From Drosophila pseudoobscura (Eukaryota > Arthropoda > Insecta > Diptera > Drosophilidae), in contig NC_046681.1 of the NCBI RefSeq assembly GCF_009870125.1, positions 28,232,001 through 28,296,000 on the forward strand: a DNA stretch of 64,000 bases, given 5' to 3'. Of the stretch, positions 60,883-64,000 are shown piece after piece. A program made the translations under genes and the position numbers. Each line of letters opens with the position of its first letter. The stretch's first letter is position 1. The notes under the pieces were generated by a model that was not told the DNA's origin, searched no databases, and saw only the letters and a program-made list of their open reading frames with translations.

Positions 60883-61253
60883 ATTCGTATCGATCAATTT
60901 CGTACTTTTAATTAATTATTTCACACAATTTGCGACAATTTCCACGTGCTTCGGTTCTCAGCTACAAGTTCTGCAGGGCCAGGGCTGCAGACTCACGGCA
61001 ATGAAATCAGTGTCAATTATGCTTCGATAACTCCATAAGTGAAAAATATACGAGAGAAAATATATTAGACTTGGCTAGAAACAGAGACCACCTTATGGGA
61101 AAAGCTTGCAGTGAGCGCATGAGATTCTGCGGCCAGCTGGCAGGGCGCCCGTGTTGGCAAACATCGTTTGGTCAGTTCTTCGACTGATAACACTAATTTT
61201 GCGCAGTAAAGTCTGTTATCATTGTGTGAGGCAAACAACTCACAGCCCGGGCC
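60883..61253. other. Spacer between the TAF5-like gene and the first E2 gene
   Basis: Contains the 5' flank of the TAF5-like gene, with AT-rich sequence at 60890-60960 and no TATA box that I can assign. No coding frame is seen. Confidence 0.5.
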
Positions 61254-61259
61254 TTTATT
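61254..61259 (-). terminator. Poly(A) signal of the first E2 gene
   Basis: AATAAA on the minus strand, about 75 bases past the stop at 61335. The surrounding block CCTTTATTTCAGTCAAA recurs at 63093 after the second E2 gene. Confidence 0.7.
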
Positions 61260-61334
61260 TCAGTCAAATATAAATTGTATATTATGTTATTATGTTCTCA
61301 TGGTGCCCAAAGAATTCGGAAAGTGTGGGATTAT

Positions 61335-62153
61335 TCAGTCATCTGAAGGCTGGGCGTAGCGGCGGGTCCACAGCCGTGCCATGCGGTCGTGCTCCTTGCG
61401 GTCCGTCTTGTACAGCTCGGCAGCGTCGCAGTTCAAGGGGCTATCGGGGTTGGGGTCCGACAGCAGCGACCGGATGGACAAAAGTATCTTCTCCACGGTC
61501 AGGGCGGGCGACCAAGTCGAGCGCAGAATATCCACGCAGATAGCGCGGTTGTGTACGTTGCAATGGTAGACCTTTGTAAGGAACATCAAAAACGGCGGTT
61601 GAGCCGGGTACGCCTGCGGAAATTGAAGGCGTAGTTCAAAGTGGCCGCCCTCGTAGGGCGTGTCCGAGGGCCCGAGAATAACGGCCTTCCAGTCGTAGAT
61701 ACAGTCGTCAACTAACTCCACTGTGCACCCCTCCGTCGGATCGCTCGTCATTTTCTCCATCTCCTTGCGGAGGCGGCGTATGCCAATTTGAGAGACCATT
61801 CGTTTTTCTGGCACCGCAACTGGCAAGCTAGCGGGCAAAGCTTCCATGACGGCACTCCCACCGGTGCCACGTTGTGTACCACGGCGATTGGTCCCGCGGC
61901 GGTTGGTCCCACGGCGATTGGTACCGCGGCGATTGGTCCCGCGAAGGTTGGTAACGGGAGGGTCCTCAGCGGGCGGCTGGTTGGCAGCGCTCTGGATTGC
62001 ACGGCGCCGGCTGGCAGTGGTGGTGGTCCAGCGGCGCCTGGTAACGGATATGGCCTCCACTGCGCGGAGGAACGCAGCGCGTCGGGCCAAGGGCGGGGCG
62101 GCAGAGGACGCCTGGTTGGCCGCCAAAATACGAGCATTTTTGCGGGGTGCCAT
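61335..62153 (-). CDS. Ubiquitin-conjugating enzyme E2, UbcD1/UBE2D-like, with long N-terminal tail
   Basis: A 272-residue protein whose C-terminal 150 residues form a UBC domain closest to UbcD1 (effete)/UBE2D: GCTVELVDDCIYDWKAVILG, DTPYEGGHFELRL, ICVDILRSTWSPALTVEKIL, SDPNPDSPLN. The catalytic Cys is in ICVDIL. The usual HPN motif is HCN, keeping the Asn that stabilises the oxyanion. E2 enzymes carry ubiquitin as a thioester and pass it to substrates with E3 ligases. The first 120 residues are basic and disordered, with tandem GTNRR repeats (about residues 70-92). ATG at 62153 chosen because a good acceptor (CTTGCAG) ends at 62157; the 57-base intron 62157-62213 lies in the 5' UTR. Tandem paralogue at 63231. 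It is distinct from effete itself, which lacks the tail. Confidence 0.88.
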   Translation of the reverse strand: MAPRKNARILAANQASSAAPPLARRAAFLRAVEAISVTRRRWTTTTASRRRAIQSAANQPPAEDPPVTNLRGTNRRGTNRRGTNRRGTNRRGTQRGTGGSAVMEALPASLPVAVPEKRMVSQIGIRRLRKEMEKMTSDPTEGCTVELVDDCIYDWKAVILGPSDTPYEGGHFELRLQFPQAYPAQPPFLMFLTKVYHCNVHNRAICVDILRSTWSPALTVEKILLSIRSLLSDPNPDSPLNCDAAELYKTDRKEHDRMARLWTRRYAQPSDD

Positions 62154-62213
62154 TACCTGCAAGACGGCAAAGAGCTTAGAAACACTTTTACGGGGAATAC
62201 GATAATTTCTTAC

Positions 62214-62865
62214 GTTCAGATTATTGAAAATGTGATTTTTATTTTCCCAGAATGACTGAAAATGTCGCACACGAAATGAAAGTGAGAGAGGTCTGTTTTA
62301 CAGTTTTACACAGTTTGTTTCGACTCGGTTTCCAGCACGGCTTCCTTTGACTCGGCTACCAGCACAGCTTGCTTTGACTTGCTTTCTAACACTACATTTT
62401 GCCCAGCTGTTTTGCCGTTTCTCTGTTTTGAACTTTCACGTTTCGCCCGCCGTATACGATTCTGTATTAAATACAGTCAAATAATTATTTTGTACTGTAT
62501 TGCCCCAGCAATAATACACAGGATTGGAATTGGGAGTTCTTTTAAGTTTTGTGTGGATTATAAGTCCCACTGGCACAATAACTGCTTTATTTTCAAAAGT
62601 TTTGCGGCTGAAAAGGGAACGATGCGATACGGAGGGCGGGCACATAACACAAATTCAAATCGTGTACATACACTGGCTGGCTGGCTGTACTGAAACACAT
62701 CTTGCTTGAAAAATAAAGTTTTAAATCAACATTTGAATAGCAACAAAAAGTGGAAAATAATGATGGTAGTTGTTGCTGGACGAACGCTCAATGGGGAATT
62801 AGTCCGAGCAGCCATACACGTGTTTGTGTGTGTTTCTATTGGATACATTCGATTAAAGTGATGGA
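62214..62865. other. 5' flank of the first E2 gene
   Basis: Just right of the intron, minus strand, an initiator-like TCAGTC at about 62247-62252 could be the transcription start. At 62318-62388 a unit of about 28 bases around GACTCGGNTNCCAGCAC is repeated two to three times. No coding frame is supported in the rest. Confidence 0.4.
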
Positions 62866-62869
62866 TCCA

Positions 62870-63071
62870 TATTCTAAAGAAATATGTAACGGGTGTAACG
62901 AGCGGTCCACTGTCGTGCCTTGGGATTGGGGTCCGCCAGCAGCGATAGACGTCTGATGAACACAATAAGATTCTCAGTGATCATGGCCGGCGATCTTCCG
63001 TCCGACTGCTCCCCGTCTTGACGAACTCGCGGATGATATGACGAAAGTATTTTGCAATTTCTATGAAACAT
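62870..63071 (-). pseudogene. Decayed third E2 copy
   Basis: A minus-strand frame contains SPAMITENLIVFIRRLSLLA, then DPNPKARQWTARYT. This matches SPALTVEKILLSIRSLLSDPNP and the end DWTARYA of the neighbouring E2 genes, with about 60 bases missing between DPNP and WTARY. The catalytic half and the N-terminal tail are gone or unrecognisable. It lies between the two full copies in the same orientation, so it is a relic of a three-gene tandem array. Confidence 0.75.
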
Positions 63072-63094
63072 TTTACATTTTCACAGCCTACGCC

Positions 63095-63100
63095 TTTATT
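63095..63100 (-). terminator. Poly(A) signal of the second E2 gene
   Basis: AATAAA on the minus strand about 130 bases past the stop at 63231, in a block duplicated from the one at 61250. Confidence 0.65.
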
Positions 63101-63230
63101 TCAGTCAAAAAATAATTGTATGTATATGTTATCATGTAGCCCATGTTCATGTGTGTTTAGTGACAGATACCAACAAAGATTCTCAAAGAATTTAGAAAAC
63201 GCTGTGTATCCGTGGATGAGATGTTTGGGA

Positions 63231-64000
63231 TTATTCAGACGTTGAGTCCACTGGCTGGGCGTAGCGGGCGGTCCAATCCCGTGCCATGCGGTCGTGCTCC
63301 TCGCGGTTCGTCTTGTACAGGGCGGCAGCGCCCCCGTTCAAGGGGCTATCGGGGTTGGGGTCCGACAGCAACGACCGGATCGACAAAAGTATCTTCTCCA
63401 CGGTCAGGGCGGGCGACCAAGCCGATTGCAGAATATCCACGCAGATATCTTCCTGGTAAATATTACAGTGGTACACCCTTGTACGGAACAGTATATCCGG
63501 TGGTTGAGACGGGTACGAGGGCGGAAAGTGAAGGCGTAGTTCAAAGTGGCCGCCCTCGTAGGGCGTGTCCAAGGGCCCGAGAATAACGGCCTTCCAGTCG
63601 TAGATACAGTCGTCAACTAACTCCACTGTGCACCCCTCCGTCGGATTGCTCGTCATGTTCGCCATCTCCCTGCGGAGGCGGCGTAAGCCTAATTCAGTGT
63701 CCATTACATTTTCTGGCGCCGCAGGTCCACGGCCAGCGGTCATAGCCTCCGCCATTTCAAGATCGGCACGCTGTTGGAATAACATCTCGAAGTACTCGAG
63801 GTTCTCACGGGTTGTGGGGTGCCAGACACCATTCAAATACACTACGGCGTTGACGCGGACGCGGTTAATCTCGCGGTTGACAACGGGAGGGTCCTCAGCG
63901 GGCGGCTCGTTGGCAGCGATCTGGATTGCACGGCGCCGGCTGGCAGTGGTGGTGGTCCTGCGGCGCCTGGGAGCGGATATGGCCTCCACTGCGCGGAGGA
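63231..64000 (-). CDS. Ubiquitin-conjugating enzyme E2, second copy, cut by the window edge
   Basis: Paralogue of the 61335 gene; its 5' end lies beyond 64000, since the frame stays open to the edge (LRAVEAIS, as in the first copy). The UBC domain is complete: GCTVELVDDCIYDWKAVILG, DTPYEGGHFELRL, ICVDILQSAWSPALTVEKIL, DPNPDSPLN. The catalytic Cys is present and HPN is again HCN. The tail before the domain differs: the GTNRR array is absent and replaced by VNREINRVRVNAVVYLNGV plus a helical stretch (ENLEYFEMLFQQRADLEMAE). The C-terminus is extended to AQPVDSTSE. The differing tails over a conserved core suggest faster change outside the catalytic domain. Confidence 0.88.
   Translation of the reverse strand, partial: LRAVEAISAPRRRRTTTTASRRRAIQIAANEPPAEDPPVVNREINRVRVNAVVYLNGVWHPTTRENLEYFEMLFQQRADLEMAEAMTAGRGPAAPENVMDTELGLRRLRREMANMTSNPTEGCTVELVDDCIYDWKAVILGPLDTPYEGGHFELRLHFPPSYPSQPPDILFRTRVYHCNIYQEDICVDILQSAWSPALTVEKILLSIRSLLSDPNPDSPLNGGAAALYKTNREEHDRMARDWTARYAQPVDSTSE

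Overview
The window is nuclear DNA of a fruit fly (genus Drosophila). The coding genes carry short GT-AG introns, the first gene encodes an essentially canonical Drosophila Arrestin 1, and there are many microsatellites and G/C homopolymer runs. The GC-rich, poly-G-rich spacers suggest a species outside the melanogaster group, possibly the obscura group; that placement is inference. Arr1 and an Mst36F-like gene set would fit the Muller B element (36D-F region of D. melanogaster). Nothing prokaryotic is present.

Layout. 0.3-2.2 kb holds Arr1 (minus strand, 4 coding exons), with a TATA box and a photoreceptor RCSI site just upstream. 2.2-8.0 kb is spacer. 8.0-17.1 kb holds a 12-exon minus-strand gene for a 762-residue transmembrane leucine-rich-repeat protein; its start codon follows a good splice acceptor, so its promoter lies further upstream. 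17-55 kb is gene-poor and is probably partly the 5' intron of that gene. It holds one small plus-strand gene for a multi-pass membrane protein (37.9-38.4 kb), a stretch of decayed minus-strand coding sequence (38.5-39.9 kb), three small minus-strand exon-like segments (35.05, 42.7 and 54.8 kb), a dispersed repeat in two copies, and simple repeats.

55.2-64 kb is a dense cluster read almost wholly on the minus strand. From right to left it holds two full ubiquitin-conjugating enzymes of the UbcD1/UBE2D type plus a decayed third copy, a TAF5-family WD40 protein, a 44-residue Cys-rich protein, two related small proteins of unknown role, and two Cys-Gly-Pro repeat proteins of the male-specific Mst type. 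TAF5 paralogues (testis TAFs such as cannonball) and Mst(3)CGP proteins are known male germline factors, so the cluster looks like a testis-expressed neighbourhood; expression itself cannot be seen here.

The most interesting observation is that two well-formed short introns (62 and 53 bases) connect the TAF5-like stop codon to the start of the 44-residue Cys-rich ORF, suggesting a dicistronic transcript or a promoter inside the TAF5-like gene. Other points are the E2 array with an altered HPN motif and a dead copy, the palindromic dispersed repeat, a 141-base inverted repeat near 17.6 kb, and the orphan exons upstream of the LRR gene.
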